Source: Avena insularis
Taxonomy: Eukaryota > Streptophyta > Magnoliopsida > Poales > Poaceae
Assembly: GCA_023614405.1 (NCBI GenBank)
Contig: CM042684.1
Location: forward strand, 210,310,941-210,374,940
DNA: 64,000 nucleotides
Direction: 5' to 3'
In this document: positions 23,257 through 36,381 of the stretch, piece after piece
How positions within the stretch are numbered: the first letter of the stretch is position 1
Layout of the letters: every line of letters starts with the position of its first letter
Program-made: the position numbers and the translations under genes
Notes under the pieces: model-generated
The model's database searches: none
What the model saw: the letters and a program-made list of their open reading frames with translations, nothing else
What the model was told of the DNA's origin: nothing

Positions 23257-24734
23257 TGATACATTGCAAATGTATCTATAATTTTTGATGTTCCATGCTT
23301 GGTTTTATCCACTTTCTTGTGTTTTGTCCACACTTTGGAGTACTTTTCATATGATTTCTTGGACTAACCTATTAACAAGAGCCACGATTGCGGATGCCTG
23401 TTTACGCTGTTTTGGTTCCGGAAAGTCAGAAAATGAATACTCTCGGAATTGGAGGGGACAAAAGCCAAAGTGCCTATTTTTCCAGAAGTCATCAGATGCC
23501 AGAATACGAGACGGAGAAGGGCTGGGGGCCCACCACACCACCTGGCCACGCGGGCCAGGCCTGGCCGCGCCAGGGGGTGGCCGACCAAGACCCCTCGGCC
23601 TCTCCTTCTGCCTATAAGATGCCCTCGGGACGAAAACCCTAAGTATCCGATCAAAAATCCATGAAAGAGTTTGTAGCCGCCGTCATATCCATCCCTAGAT
23701 CGGGAGGGATCTCAAGCTCTTCTCGGCAACCTGCCGGAGAGGGGAATTAACCCTGGAGGCCTTCTTCGTCACCATGCAAGCCTCCGGTGTGATGCGTGAG
23801 TAGTTCATCTCTGGACTACGGATCCATGTAGTAGCTAGATGGCTGGTTCTCCTCCTTTGTGCTTTCATGTCTAGATCTTGTGAGCTCCGTTCATGATCAA
23901 GATCATCTATTTGTAATTCTGCATGTTGTGTTTGTGGGGATCCGATGGATATTGAGATGCTATTTCAGATTGATTATTGATTCTATCATGTCTTTGTTAT
24001 TTGTGATCTTGCATGCTTTCCATTGTTAGTAGCTATCTTGGCCAAGTAGATGCTAGCAACTCCAAGAGTTAGTATTTATGCTCGATAGTGGGTTCATGCC
24101 TCTAGTAATCTGGGGAAGTGATAGAAATATCTAAGGTACTAGATGTGTTGTTGCTACTAGGGAGAAAACAACAATCCTTTGTTCATAGAACAATCATATT
24201 GTTTACTTTACACGCAATTCGTAAAGCAATAATCTGTTGCTTGCAACTTAATACTGGAGGGGGTTCGGATGATAACCTGAAGGTGGATTATTAGTCATAG
24301 ATGCAGTTGGATGGCGGTCTATGTATAATGTTGTAATGCCCAATCAAGTTCCAAAGGATTCAAGATGATTAGTATATGCATGATTGCTTTCTCGATGTTT
24401 GTCAATTGCCCCGATGTAATTTGTTCACCCAGCATGTTATCTATCTTAAGGAGAGCCACCTCTAGTGAACTATGGATCCCGGTCCTTTCTTTTACATACA
24501 ATCTACAAACTGTTTACTACTTTGTGTTTACTTTCTGCAAACTATTACTTCTTTCCATTCGATACGTTTAATCCTTTGTTTTCAGCAAAACCGGTGAGAT
24601 TGACAACCTCATTGCAAGTTTGGGACAAAGTTGTGTGGTTGTGTTGTGCAGGTCTCCACGTTGCTACTAGCACCGGTAGTGCGCCCTGCCAAGGCTCAGC
24701 TAGCAACACCTTTGGGGTGTTTCCTTGCTCCTAC
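23257..24734 (+). repeat. R2 3' LTR, first part
   Basis: 1478 bp up to the target duplicate CCTAC (24730-24734) of G1. The remaining 108 bp are at 50547-50654, giving 1586 bp against 1594 bp for the 5' LTR. Confidence 0.92.
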
Positions 24735-25242
24735 TGTCATCCGATTGATGACAAGTACGCCATGAGGGGGTCCTCGAGGCGTGCGGAAGAGAAGGGGGGT
24801 GAGACGTACGGTATTCCGGGACAGTGAGCACACAAGTTTACCCAAGTTCGAATCCGCCGGCTTTGGACGGATCCTACTCCTGCTAGCAATCCAGTAATAC
24901 GGCAGAGCCGGAATATGGGTTACAAGGGTTTCGTCTGTGCGAGTTGAGATTGTAGACTATTGAGGTGCCCTAAAGGCTCTCTCCCTAGGACGGCTTATAT
25001 AGATATCCAACCTAGGGTTTACAGGAGAGATCTATCCGGCTACGACTAAGAGTCGGTTACAGAGTACATCTTGAACTACAAGTAACATTATGGGCCTAAG
25101 TCGGTAAGTCTTCTGGGCCTTCCCGTAGCCGGATTGGACTCTGTCTTTCTCTCCCGGCCGGCCTGTGAAGCAAAGCTCTCCGAAGTGGGCCACCCTGGTC
25201 AGTGAGGAACTGTGAGGATGCCCGGAAAGTATATCCCCAACA
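24735..25242 (-). repeat. G1 3' LTR
   Basis: 508 bp, on the minus strand TGTTGGGGATATACTTTCC...CGGATGACA. TATA box reversed TATATAAG at 24994-25001. Partner at 50033-50541. Confidence 0.92.
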
Positions 25243-25262
25243 GCAGCCCCCGGAGGCCTCCA
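25243..25262 (-). other. G1 polypurine tract
   Basis: Reversed it reads GGAGGCCTCCGGGGGCTGC against the LTR start TGTTGGGG, where plus-strand synthesis begins. Confidence 0.75.
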
Positions 25263-25654
25263 AGATCCAAAGTCGGATTTATCATCGTCTAGCTTGATCT
25301 TCGGCTTGCAGAATCTTGAAGGGTTCCTGAAACTTCACAATAAAAGATACGATCCGGGTCTTAAAAAATAAGTCAGACCTTTCAGTTGGTTACTCGGATT
25401 TTCCAGCTCGTTTTCAAACTAAGCCGGAACTTGGTCTCTAACGCCACCTGACACAAGCATGGTCAAGTCACGTCATCTGACAGCGTTCTGTCAGCACGAC
25501 CTTTGGTGGGTCCACGGTCTGCGGAACCGAGGCACCATTTCAATGCGTGCGTGAAGATCGAGGCGACGCAATCATCGTGCGGGCCCTTCCCAGTTCTTTC
25601 CACGATGCGTGGCGGTTGTACTGTAGCGTTTGCACGAATCTTGGCGCAGGTAGG
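25263..25654. other. G1 spacer between purine tract and opposite-strand gene
   Basis: No coding frame of note. It separates the 3' LTR from the candidate promoter of the opposite-strand gene. Confidence 0.5.
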
Positions 25655-25665
25655 TGGATATAAGG
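25655..25665 (+). promoter_or_regulatory. Candidate TATA box of the G1 opposite-strand gene
   Basis: GGATATAAGGGG about 150 bp upstream of ATG 25811, followed by a pyrimidine-rich leader (25675-25800), as in many plant 5' UTRs. Position and composition only. Confidence 0.45.
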
Positions 25666-25810
25666 GGTTTAGATTTCCTCTTCTCCTTTCCACCAGTCCT
25701 TTGCCGTTTCCTTCCTTCCCAATCCTCCTGCGTGCACAGAGCCTCCTCGTCCTTCCCCCATAGAAACTCCCAACGCCGCCCCTTTAAGGTCACTTTCTCA
25801 CCGGAGAAAA

Positions 25811-28800
25811 ATGGCTTCTTCATCTTCTTCCTCTGGCTTGGCAGCAGCGGCGGCGGCGAAGGCGGAAGCTGCAGCGGAGAAGGAAAGCTACAGGGGAATC
25901 TGGATCCCCTGCGCCCTCGACGAAGCAGGCCTCAAGAACGTGGAGAAGGAGGGGCTGCTCGTCACCGGCGACTGGCGGAGCGGCTCTGGCAAAACCGTCC
26001 CTAGCCCTCACGAGGGCGAGCGAGTCCACTTCGGCACTCATCTGGACCGAGGTCTGTCTTTTCCTCCCTCGGAGTTCTTCTCTGAGGTGATAGATCACTA
26101 TGGAGTTCAACTCCACAATCTTCCTCCCAATTCTCTTCTATAAATGAGCGCATATGCTGCGCTTTGCGAGGGCTTTCTCGGCATTAGGCCGAGTTTGCTT
26201 CTCTTCCGGTTTTACTTTCATGTCCGGAGGAATTCCATCACTGCCGGTGTTCCTTACATCACCGGCACCATTAGTTTTTCTCTTAGACGAGACCGGGCAT
26301 ATCCCAAAATTTCTGCCAGTGACTCGGTCAAACAATGGCCAGCCACTTTTTTCTACCATAGGGATATTCTGGCTCCCGGCAAAGATACTGCTTTGCCGGT
26401 TTTTGTTGACGGAGCCGCTACGACCCAGCCTTCCTGGGACGAGGCTGCTCCGGCTCTCACAGATGATCTGATCTTCGCTAATAGGCGAATTGAATATCTA
26501 ATCAAGCACAACGGTCTAAAGGGATCCGACTTGGTCCAGTGCTAGGTCTCACGCCGGATCCAGCCACTTCAGTACCACGGGGATAGACTGATGCACTCCG
26601 TCACGTCTTCTCTGACCGACTCCCTCCGCATCAGCCCCAAGGCCTACACCACTCAAGGCTACATAAGACAAATCAAGTGGCTGATCAAGGAGTGGATCGA
26701 GAGGCGAATTCCAGAGGTTTCTCTGGACATGCACACGAAGGAAAACCCATGGTGCCGGTAAGCTTTTATCATCACATCTTTTATGTGTTTCTATCTTCGA
26801 GTTATATTGCAATGCTGATGTGTTTTCTTGTTTTCAGCTTGCTGACATCCCCGAGTCGTAACTTGCTCCGCTCGAAGGATACCCTACGGAGTTCTCTCAG
26901 GAGGTGGAAGTAGTTCCACTGCCGGATCTTGTGCTCAAGAAGCGCAAAGCTCAGACAGTAGCGGTTGGCACAAAGGAGGTGCCTGTCGTGAAGAGGTATC
27001 CTTTCCGTCACAACTTTTCCATCTTTGTGCTTTACTTAAACTTCTTTCCGAGATGTAACGTTTCCGACTTTGTTACCTTCTCAGAGCAAAATCGATCATC
27101 AAGGGCAAGGGGAAAGGGATTTCTTCGAAGCCCTTACGCCAGACGAAACTTATCATAGCTTCGCCTGTCGTAGCTCCTCCGACTCCGGCCCCTCAACCTT
27201 CTGCAACTCCGGTTATCTCGTCGGATGCTGCAGAAGATCCGGCTCCTCAAACGGAGCCTGCGATCCTTGGGTCGCAACCTGATGCCACTGTGGGTGCGTC
27301 AGGTCATGATAAGGGTGAACCCTCTTCGGGTAATGATCCCTCGGCTGAAGTCTTCACCGAAAACCTCCTCAACAATCCGGGTCTTGCCAAGTTTGGCCTG
27401 ACCCGGAAATCTGCAGAGGAGATCCAGCTAGCTGAGCAAGTCCTGGACAAAAGCCATCTATCCCCCGAAGAGGAGGCGCAAGAAGCAGAGGACGTCAAGT
27501 TCTCTAACCTTCTCACTCAAGTCCGCCTTCGCGACGAGAGGATCAGGACTGGCGAGCTTCCAACAGCCCCAGTGATCCCTCTTACTCTCGCCGAGAAGGT
27601 GGCAGCTGAAGTGAATGCGGGTTTAGACAAACTCACCCGCGAGCAATATGTAAGTTGGAATTCCAACTCTTGTTTTTACATTATGTTATATCATACCCTC
27701 TAGCCCCAAGCAAGAAGTAGGATATAGAATCCGAGTTTATGCTTTCGTTAGGATGCCAAAGAACGAACTAGTGTAGCCCCCAAGGCTCGTGCTGATATTT
27801 AGCAAAAAATATTAGCCCGAGTCTTAAGTAGCTTTCTTACTTTGGGTATTCTGACTTACAGAAAGTATGTTCCTATAACCAGGAATTATTGTCCAATGTC
27901 TGTGATAAGCGGAGAGAGATCAAAGCTCTCCGGCTTAAAAATGCTGAGCTCAAGGTAGCCAAGGATGAAGCCGAAGGTAAACATTTTGAGATTCAAACCT
28001 TGTCTTTTGCTTTTTCTATGTCGAATTTTTCTGAATTGTTGTTCTTTTTGTCTTACAGCGTTGGTGAAACAATCCATCACTATGATTGAAGAGGCCGAGA
28101 ACCTCAAAACCCTGGTGGTGGAAAACAAGGGACTTCGCTAAGAGCTGGATAAGCTCAAGGCGGATCATGAAACGAGCATAGCTCAAGTCCTGGAATCATC
28201 CTCCATGGCCACTGAAGAGCGCGATCGCAAGATTGCCGCTCAAGATAAAATAATCTCGGACCTCAAGAATGAGCTTGGCAGAGAGAAGGACATATCCCAG
28301 GCGCTCCGGGCTGAACTCCAGAGTCACCGGGAGGAGAAGACCAAGATTGACGATGTCATTTTTGGTACGTTCCATCTCTCTGACTTATCTTTTCTTCGAC
28401 TTTTATCAATGTCGATTTTTTCTTGACTTGTTTTGTGTATAGGTCCTCTAAAGTTGACGGACTCTTCCTCGTCCGAGCCCCGCACTCACCGGCTTACCCA
28501 AGTCGGTGATCTTCTTCATGAGTTCCGCCAGTCCCTTGAGGACATTGGCGAGTCTCTCAGGATTCCGGACATGCCAAGCATGTCAGATTTTGAGGTGCGG
28601 GACAAGGCCAAGGAGATGCCGCAGCTTGTTCGGGATTGGAATATGTCCTACGTGCGGACTGCCGCGCAGAACGCCCTCTCCATGGTAATGAGCCACCATG
28701 GAAACATGGAAATATGGCAAGTGACTAAAGGGTTGCAAAGGTAGGCGAAGCGGCGAGCGGGACCTTCAAGCCATCATGCACTCCTGCGGATCTGGGTGCC

Positions 28801-28985
28801 ACGTGGACCTGACCAGCTATGAGATCCCCTTCTTCACCCGCGTGGCTACTCCGCCTCCTCCTGCAGAAGAAGCCGAAGAAGTTTCTGACGATGAACGCAC
28901 CAACTCGGATGCGGATATCTTGGAACGATATCAAGGCGGAGTGACCAGCGAGCCAGTAGATCCTTCATCTCCTCCTACATCATAG
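25811..28985 (+). pseudogene. G1 opposite-strand gene, PF04195-type ('putative gypsy type transposon') protein, multi-exon and broken
   Basis: The first exon runs from ATG 25811 to about 26757. It has a Ser/Ala-rich start, then a block (YGVQLHNLPPNS, AYAALCEGFLGIRPS, FRFYFHVRR) typical of the PF04195 domain, and a conserved WVSRRIQPLQ-type block before the donor GTAAGC. Candidate introns follow: about 26758-26837, 26995-27083, 27650-27861, 27980-28058, 28365-28441, each GT to AG. The middle exons are Pro/Ala-rich, then predicted coiled coil (about 27890-28360), and the acidic C-terminus ends at TAG 28985. In-frame stops at 26141 (TAA), 26543 (TAG) and 28139 (TAA), plus a likely frame slip at the first junction, show decay. 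In Tat elements such antisense genes lie between integrase and LTR; their function is unknown. It is transcribed towards pol, so the two transcripts would overlap. Confidence 0.75.
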
Positions 28986-29573
28986 ACCACAAACTTATGT
29001 ATTATTTTGTGAAAGAACATGATGCGTTTGTAAATATTAAGTACTATTTATCTTTGCAAGTGCTAAGCTTTTGATCTATTCAGCACTTTTGACTTTTAAA
29101 ATTTTTGCGTGCCTAAAATGTTTACACAAGCACTTATACTTTTCGTCTCGACTTATCGTTTATCTGGCTTTCCGCCTCGTCCCTTTCGTGAGCCGGCTAA
29201 ACCTTCAGCTGGAAACTTTGCTGAGCAACGGAGCTCAATTGCTAAACCAGTTTAAACTCAGAAACAAAGCCGGCTTCCAGTACCAACAATTCACTACTCG
29301 GAAAATGCCCGCATCCGGCAATCAGATAAATAACCAAAGTAAATACTAGAATTTTTTTAGAGTTATACCCAAAGGTAGCAATTTTTAGAATCGGAAATCT
29401 AGACCATAACGAACATGAGCATAAAGTACTTTCAAGCATTCTGGGATTTTCGACTATGACATGATCATTCAGAAATAAGATGGTCTAAAAACTTCTCAGA
29501 AAAAACTTGAGGCAACCAAAACTTTTATTTCTCACAGAACATGTACATATGTATGATTACAAACCATCATAAA
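28986..29573. other. G1 gap between opposite-strand gene and integrase end
   Basis: A/T-rich, with no coding frame I can support. The convergent 3' ends of pol (minus) and the antisense gene (plus) fall here, so it probably holds both polyadenylation regions. Confidence 0.4.
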
Positions 29574-30753
29574 CTAAGAATAAAAGGGACGTAGCTGAGC
29601 AATATTCCATGGTCTATCTAACTCATCCGGATTTGTACTGCCTCTAGCTCTCTTTCTCTTCTTAGTAGCAGGTCTTTCTTTGACTGGCCTCATGTCATTT
29701 AAGTAGTACGATCCATTGTGCAATACTCGACTAACTAAAAAGGGCCCTTCCCATACTGGGGAAAGTTTGTGCTTTCTTTGTTGCACAATCCGGAGAATCA
29801 AATCACCTTTATTGAAAGATCTATTTTGAACTCTCTGGCTATGATACTTGCGTAACTTCTGCTGATAGGCTGTAGATCTCATTTCAGCAACGACGCGAAC
29901 TTCTTCGACTAAGTCGAGATCATTTTGTCGAGAAATCTCGGCATCCTCTTCGATATACACGGCCACTCTAGGAGAAGTATGAATTAAATCACTAGGAAGA
30001 ACTGCTTCTGCGCCATAGACCAAGAAGAAAGGTGTGTATCCTGTTGACCTGTTCGGAGTTGTTCGTAAACTCCAAATTACAGAGGGTAGTTCCTCTGCCC
30101 AAGCCCCCGCAGCACGTTGTAGTGGTGCTTCGAGTCTTGGTTTTAGGCCTTGTAGAATTAAACCATTTGCTCTTTCGACTTGTATGTTAGCTTGTGGATG
30201 TGCGACTGACGCGATGTCAAGCCGGATACTTTGCTCATCAGAATCGCCATTCTCCCATAGAAAAGTTACTCCGTTATGCGTGATAATGCTATGCGGATAA
30301 CCATACCATTATAACATCCTCGACAAATCTTTTTTGTTGCTCCATCACAACTAGTGACAGGTTTAGCCTCGATCCACTTGGTGAATTTATCCACCATCAC
30401 TAAGAGGTGGGTAAATCCACTTGGAGCTTCGTTTAAAGGTCCTACCATATCAAGCCCCGGACATAAAAGGCCATGTTATAGGTATTGTTCATAGGTGATC
30501 GGGAACATGAGCTTGTTTGGCGTACTTTTGGCAGCCTTTGCATGTCTTGACTAATCGTTGGCATCTGCTGTGTAAGCCAGAAAAATCCATGTCGAAAAGC
30601 TTTTGCCACTAAAGATTTAGCTGCAGCGTGGTGACCACACTCGCCTTCGTGGATTTCCCTTAATATTTCCACTCCTTCTTCCAGAGATACACAGCGCTGA
30701 AAAACCCCAGAAACACTCTGTTTATGGAGCTCACCCTTAACAATAGTATAGGC
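29574..30753 (-). pseudogene. G1 integrase (zinc-binding, core and C-terminal parts), frameshifted
   Basis: On the minus strand, 30442-30753 begins AYTIVKGELHKQSVSG and holds the H2C2-like zinc-binding part (CGHHAAAKSLVAKAFRHGFF). 30266-30448 holds a core piece (FTHLLVMVDKFTKWIEAKPV). 29574-30023 holds MVYGAEAVLPSDL and the C-terminal domain with SPVWEGPFLV and NGSYYLNDM motifs. Several frame changes separate these parts, so no intact integrase is made. The first residues continue directly from 39250-39510 across Copia element C2, joining at the TTTTG duplication. Confidence 0.85.
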
Positions 30754-30758
30754 TTTTG

Positions 30759-32459
30759 TGATGGGTTCGCAGCATGGAAAACAAAAAAATTCTGCCGCAA
30801 GAACGAACAAAACCCAGATCTAATCTAGATAAAAGCCAAGATCTAATCTACTAGACATGAGCAACGAGATAGATCGGTACTAACCCTCGTAGAACCGAAA
30901 GCGTTAACGAGATTAGATCTCGTGGATGATGTAGTCGATCACTTGCCGATCTCAAGATCGAGTAGATGATCCTTCCGGCGCCGCGTTCCGGCAGCGCTTC
31001 CGCAGACGGTCACACGTGCGGAGTCGAAGCAGACCTTCCTCTCCTCGTTCCAGCAAGCAGCGGAGGTAGTAGATCTTCTCCACGCAATCCCAGCAGCACG
31101 ACGGCGTGGTGGTGGTGGTGGTGGAGAGAATTCTGCAGGGCTTCGCCTAAGCCGGAGCAGATGGAAGGAGGAAGAGAGAGGCGGCTAGGGTTTGGAGTGG
31201 GAGGGCAGGAGGTGGCGCCTCCACCCCTCTATATATAGAGGGAGGGGTGTGGCCTAGGGTTCCCACCCCTAGGCCCACCCCTTAGGGCCGACGCACTAGG
31301 GAGCTTGGGGGGAGAGTCCTTCCCCCCCAAGTTTCCCCTTTAAACTCCCCTTATCTTATCTTATCTTATCTTATCTCGGTTTTCAAATAAACTCCAAGAT
31401 ATCTTCTGGAACCTTCCAGAACATTCCGAAACCTTCTAGAATCCCCATACAAACACTCCGGAACATTTCCTAACTTAGAAAATGATCCCCATTATATGAA
31501 TCTTATTCCCCGGATAGTTCCGGATCTCCTCGTGATGTCCTGGATCCAATCCAAGACTGCGAACAACATTCAGTCTCCAACGCACATTCAATATCTACTT
31601 AAAACAACTTCGAACCTTAAGTGTGTCACCCTACGGTTCGTGAATATGCAGACATGATGAAGACACCTCTCCGATCAATAACCATCAGCGGGATCTGGAG
31701 ATCCATAACGGCTCCCACATACTCAACGATGACTTTGTGATCGATAGAACCATTAACATACGAAACCAATTCCCTTTGTCACGCGATACTTCTACTTATC
31801 TTAGGTTTGATCATCGGTATCTCCATACCTAGTTCTACCTCGTTACTGATAAGTACTCTTTACTCGTTCCATGTTATGCCATCCCTTGTGACCTAGTCAC
31901 ATGCTTGCAAGCTAACTAGATGACATTCCATCGAGAGGGCCCAGAGCATATCTATCCGTCATATGGATGGACAAATCCCAATCTTGGTCCATGCGCTTCA
32001 ACACATACTTTGAGAATACCTAATGACACCTTTATAACCACCCAGTTACGAAGTGGTGTTTGATGTCATCAAAGTACTCATCCGGTGATGGTGATTAACA
32101 CAACCTCACGGTCGAAGGATTAGGTTACTATGTATCGAAAGCTTATAGCAATGTGAACTTAATGACTTGATCTAATGCTAGGCTTACTATGGGTGTGTGT
32201 GTGCATTACATCATTCTCCTAATGATACAATCTTGTTATTAATGACATCCAATGTCCATGATCAGGAAACCATGATCATCAATTAATCAACAAGCTAGTT
32301 TAACAAGAGGCTTACTAGGGACCCTTTTATGTTTACAAACACACATGTATTAGTGTTTCCTTATAATACAATTACAGCATGGGATGCAAACATTCATCAT
32401 AAACACAAAGATATAATAATAACCATTTTTATTATTGCCTCTTGGGCATATCTCCAACA
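30759..32459 (-). repeat. C2 3' LTR
   Basis: 1701 bp. Palindromic TATA region CTCTATATATAGAG at 31227-31240, a TTATC microsatellite near 31348-31377 and a GGT run near 31104-31121. About 46 bp longer than its partner. Confidence 0.93.
31227..31240 (-). promoter_or_regulatory. TATA region of C2 3' LTR
   Basis: CTCTATATATAGAG, perfectly palindromic, repeated at 38038-38051 in the 5' LTR that would drive the element. Confidence 0.65.
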
Positions 32460-32474
32460 GTCTCCCACTTGCAC
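32460..32474 (-). other. C2 polypurine tract
   Basis: Reversed GCAAGTGGGAGAC next to the 3' LTR, identical to the tract of C1. Confidence 0.75.
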
Positions 32475-32559
32475 TAGAGTCAATAATCTAGATTACATGG
32501 TAATATACCTAACACCCATGGCGTTCTGGTGTTGGTCATGCTTTGCTCTAGGGAGAGGT

Positions 32560-35500
32560 TTAGTCAACAGATCGCCACATTTAGATCGGTGTACTTTGCA
32601 AATCTTTATGTCACCATCTCGGACATACTACTGAATGGCATGGAAACGTAGCTTGATGTGCTTGACTTGCTATGTGACCTTGGCTCTGTGCATTAGCTAT
32701 GCTTTGTGTTGTCACAAGAGATGGTCATCGGGTCCAACGCACTAGGAACCATGCCAAGTTCAGTAATGAACTCCTTCATCCATATGGCTTCTTGTGCAGC
32801 CTCCGAAGCTATGTATTCGATTCATTGAAGATTTACGCCACAACGCTTTAGCACTCCTCCAGCTCACTGCAGCACCATTCAAAATAAATACGTATCGGTG
32901 ACTTGACTTGAGTCATCCGGATCGGTGTTCCAACTAGCATCGGTGTAACTGTTTACAACAAGCTGTTCATCACCTCCATAAGAAAGAACCATATCCTTAG
33001 TCCTATTCGGTACCAGGATATTCTTGATCTGTCCGATGCTCCATTCGGGATCACTTTGATATACGCTAGTCAAACTAACGGCATGTGCTATATCCGGTCT
33101 TGTACACAACATGGCATACATGATAGAACCTATGGCTGAGGCATAGGGAACATTATTCATCTTCTCTCTATCTTCGCGTAGCTGGACTTTGAGTCTTACT
33201 CAAGGTCTTTCGACAACATGGGCACGAACCCTTTCTTGCTCTCTTCCATTCTAAACTTCTTTATAACTTTGTCGGTATGTACTTTGTGAAAGCGCTAGCG
33301 GCGTCTTGACCTATCTCTATAAATCTTGATGCCTAGAATATATGCCCTTCGCCAAGATCCTTCATTGAAAAACTATTATTCAAATAGGCTTTGGCGCTAT
33401 TAAGAAGTTCTATATCATTCCCAATCAACAGTATGTTATCTACATATAGTACTAGGAATGCTATAGAGCTCCCACTCACTTTCTTGTAAATACAAGCTTC
33501 TCCATAAGTTTGTATAAAACCAAATTTTTTGATTACTTTATCAAAAGCGTTGATTCCAACTCCGGGATGCTTGCTTGATCCATAAATGGGCGCTGAAGTT
33601 TGCATACCTTGTCAAGATCACTAGGATTGACAAAACCCTTGGGTTGTACCATGTACAACTCTTCCTCAATGTCACCATTAAGGAGCCGTTTTGACATCCA
33701 TCGCCATATCTCATAGTCGAAATATGCAGCAATTGCTAACAGAATCCTCACAGACTTTAGCTTCGCTTTGGTGAAAAGTCTCATCATAGTCAACACCTTG
33801 AATTTGTCGGAACCCTTTCGCGACAAGTCGAGCTTTATAGACAGTAACATTACCGTCAGCATCTGTTTTTCTTTTGAAAATCCATTTGTTCTCGACAGCC
33901 TTACGGCCATCCGGTAAGTCCACCAACGTCCATACTTGGTTTTCATGGATCCCATTTCGGTTCATGGCTTCTAGCCATTTGTCGAATCTGGGCTCACCAT
34001 AGCTTCTTCATACGTCGCAGGTCATCGGTGTTGTCCACCAACATGACGTTCAAAGCGAGTCATACCACTCGAGTGGTGCGAACCCTCGTTGACTGCGAGG
34101 TTTAGTAGTAACCGTTCAAGTTTCATGATCACCATCATTAGCTTCCTCTCCGGTTAGTGCGGTGACGCGAAAACATCTTCTGGTGCTGCGCTACTCTCAA
34201 CCCCGAGAGAAGGTTCAATAACCTCGTCGAGTTCTACTTTCCTTCCAGTCACTTCTTTCGAGAGAAACTCCTTCTCAAGAAAGGATCCATTCTTAACAAC
34301 GAAAACTTTACCTTGGATCTTTGATAGAAGGTATACCCAATTGTTTCTTTAGGGTATCCTATGAAGACGCATTTCTCGCTTTGGGTTCTAGCTTATCGAG
34401 GTTGTAACTTATTTACATAAACCCGCTTAACCCCAAACTTTAAGGAGCGACAACTTAGGTTTCTTTCCAAACACAATTAAATGCGTGTCGTTTCAGCGGT
34501 TTAGATGGTGCCCTATTTAAAGTGAATGCGGTGTCTCTAATGCATAGCCCCAAAAGCGATAGCGGTAAATCTGTAAGAGACATCATAGACGAACCATATC
34601 TAAGAGTTCGATTACACGTTCGGACACACCATTACTGCTGTGGTGTTCCCGGTGTCAATCTATGAAAGTATTCCACATTTCTTTAAATGCATGCCAAACT
34701 CATAACTTAGATATTCACCTCCGCGGTCGAGAGCGAAACTTAATCTTCTTGTTACGATGATTTTCCACTTCACTTTGAAATTCCTTAAACTTATTGAAAG
34801 TTTCGGACTTATGTTTCATAAAGTAGACATACCCATATCTACTTAAGTCATCCGTGAAAGTGAGAACATAACGATATCCACCACGCGATGCTACACTCAC
34901 TGGACCGCACACATCGGTATGTATTATTTCCAATAAGTCTGTAGCTTCGCTCCATTATTCCGAGAATGGAGTCTTAGTCATTTTCCCATTAGACATGCTT
35001 CGCATCTTTCAAGTGATTCAAAATCAAGTGATTCAAGAAGTCCATCGAATGGAGTTTCTTCACGCTTCACTCCAATGTGACCAAGGCAGCGATTGCCACA
35101 TGTATGTAGAATTATCATTCAATTTTGTTTGTTTAGCATCTATGTTGTGAACATGTGTATCACTACTATCGAGATTCAGTAAGAATAAACCATTCATCTC
35201 AGGTGCATTACCATAAAATATATTACTCATATAAATAGAACAACCTTTATTCTCGGACTTAAAAGAGTAACCGTCTACAATAAACAAGATCCAGATATAA
35301 TGTTCATGCTTGAGGCACTAAATAACAATTATTCAAATTTAAAACTAATCCGAAGGTAGATGTAGAGGAGCGTCCGACAGCGATCACATCAACCTTGGAG
35401 CCATTTCCAACCGCGCCGTCACCTCGTCTCTCGCCGGTCTTCGTTTATTCCGCAGCTCTGTTTGAGTTACAAATATGAGCAACCGAACCAGTATCAAATA

Positions 35501-36381
35501 CCCGAGCACTACTACGATTACTAGTAAGATACACATCAATAACATGTATATCGAATATACCTTTCTTCTTGATGTTGCCGTTCTTCGATCTGCCGGTACT
35601 TGGGGCGATTCGCTTCGATGACCAGCACCCTTGCAAGAGAAGCATTCAGTTTCAGGTTTAGGACCAGCCTTGGGCTTCTTAGCGAGTCGGCAGCTTTCTT
35701 GCCGTCCTTCTTGAAGTTGCCCTTGTTCTTAGGCTTGCCCTGTTTCTTGAAATTGGTGGTCTTATTGACCATCAACACTTGGTGCTCCTTCTTGATCTCC
35801 ACTTCAGCAGTTTTCAGCATGGGCGATAGTTCGTGCAACGTCTTGTTCATGCATTGCATATTGTAGTTCATCACAAAGTTCTTATAACTTTCGGTGGCGG
35901 TGATTGGAGGACACGGTGAATCCCTAACTCATTAGGAATCGTTATCCCCAACTCTTGGAGCTTGTTTGCGTGCCTGGACAAGGTGAGCACGTGCTCGCTA
36001 ACGAGCTTCCTCTTCCATCTTGTAGGTAAAGAACTTTTGGAGGCCTCATATCTCTCACGGTGCGTGAGTCTCAAAAATGAGCTTGAGCTCCTTAATGATC
36101 TCGAGCGGGTCGTGGTGCTCAAAGAGCTCAAGCTCCGTTTCGGACCTTACTGGGATGGCACACGAATCTGGAGTAATGATTTTTCGAGTGGCGTAAACAT
36201 TTTTACGTCATCGGTGGCATCTTCTGCAGTGGGTCACCTAGCGGTGCATCGAGCACATAGGTCATCGACCAGCCACGAGGACAATCTTCAGACCACGGAG
36301 CCAGTCCATGAAGTTTCTTCCATTGTTCTTAAGTTTTTCTTTCTCTAGGAACGCATTGAAATTGATGGAGAGGTTCTCCAT
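32560..36381 (-). pseudogene. C2 gag-pol polyprotein, many frameshifts
   Basis: Starts at ATG 36381 with MENLSINFNAFLEKEKLKNN, the Angela-type gag N-terminus; a one-base loss near 36266 already breaks it. A basic linker at 35536-35874 (NFKKQGKPKNKGNFKK) precedes the zinc-knuckle region and a protease remnant ending in VFDTGSVAHICNSN (35445-35645), where DTG survives. 35060-35287 is the protease/integrase linker. 34715-34933 is the integrase core start (IIHTDVCGPVSV, TFTDDLSRYGYVY). 33711-33965 begins reverse transcriptase (NQVWTLVDLPDGRKAVENKW). 33333-33605 has the catalytic box as YVDN instead of YVDD. 32879-33160 enters RNase H (YASAIGSIMYAM, RPDIAHAVS), with a YIASEAAQEA remnant near 32800. 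The normal product would be a single polyprotein. Confidence 0.88.

Noticed and set aside
31346..31378. TTATC microsatellite as an independent repeat locus
   Set aside because: Short and contained in the C2 LTR; shorter form in the partner LTR at about 38147-38170. Mentioned only under the LTR.
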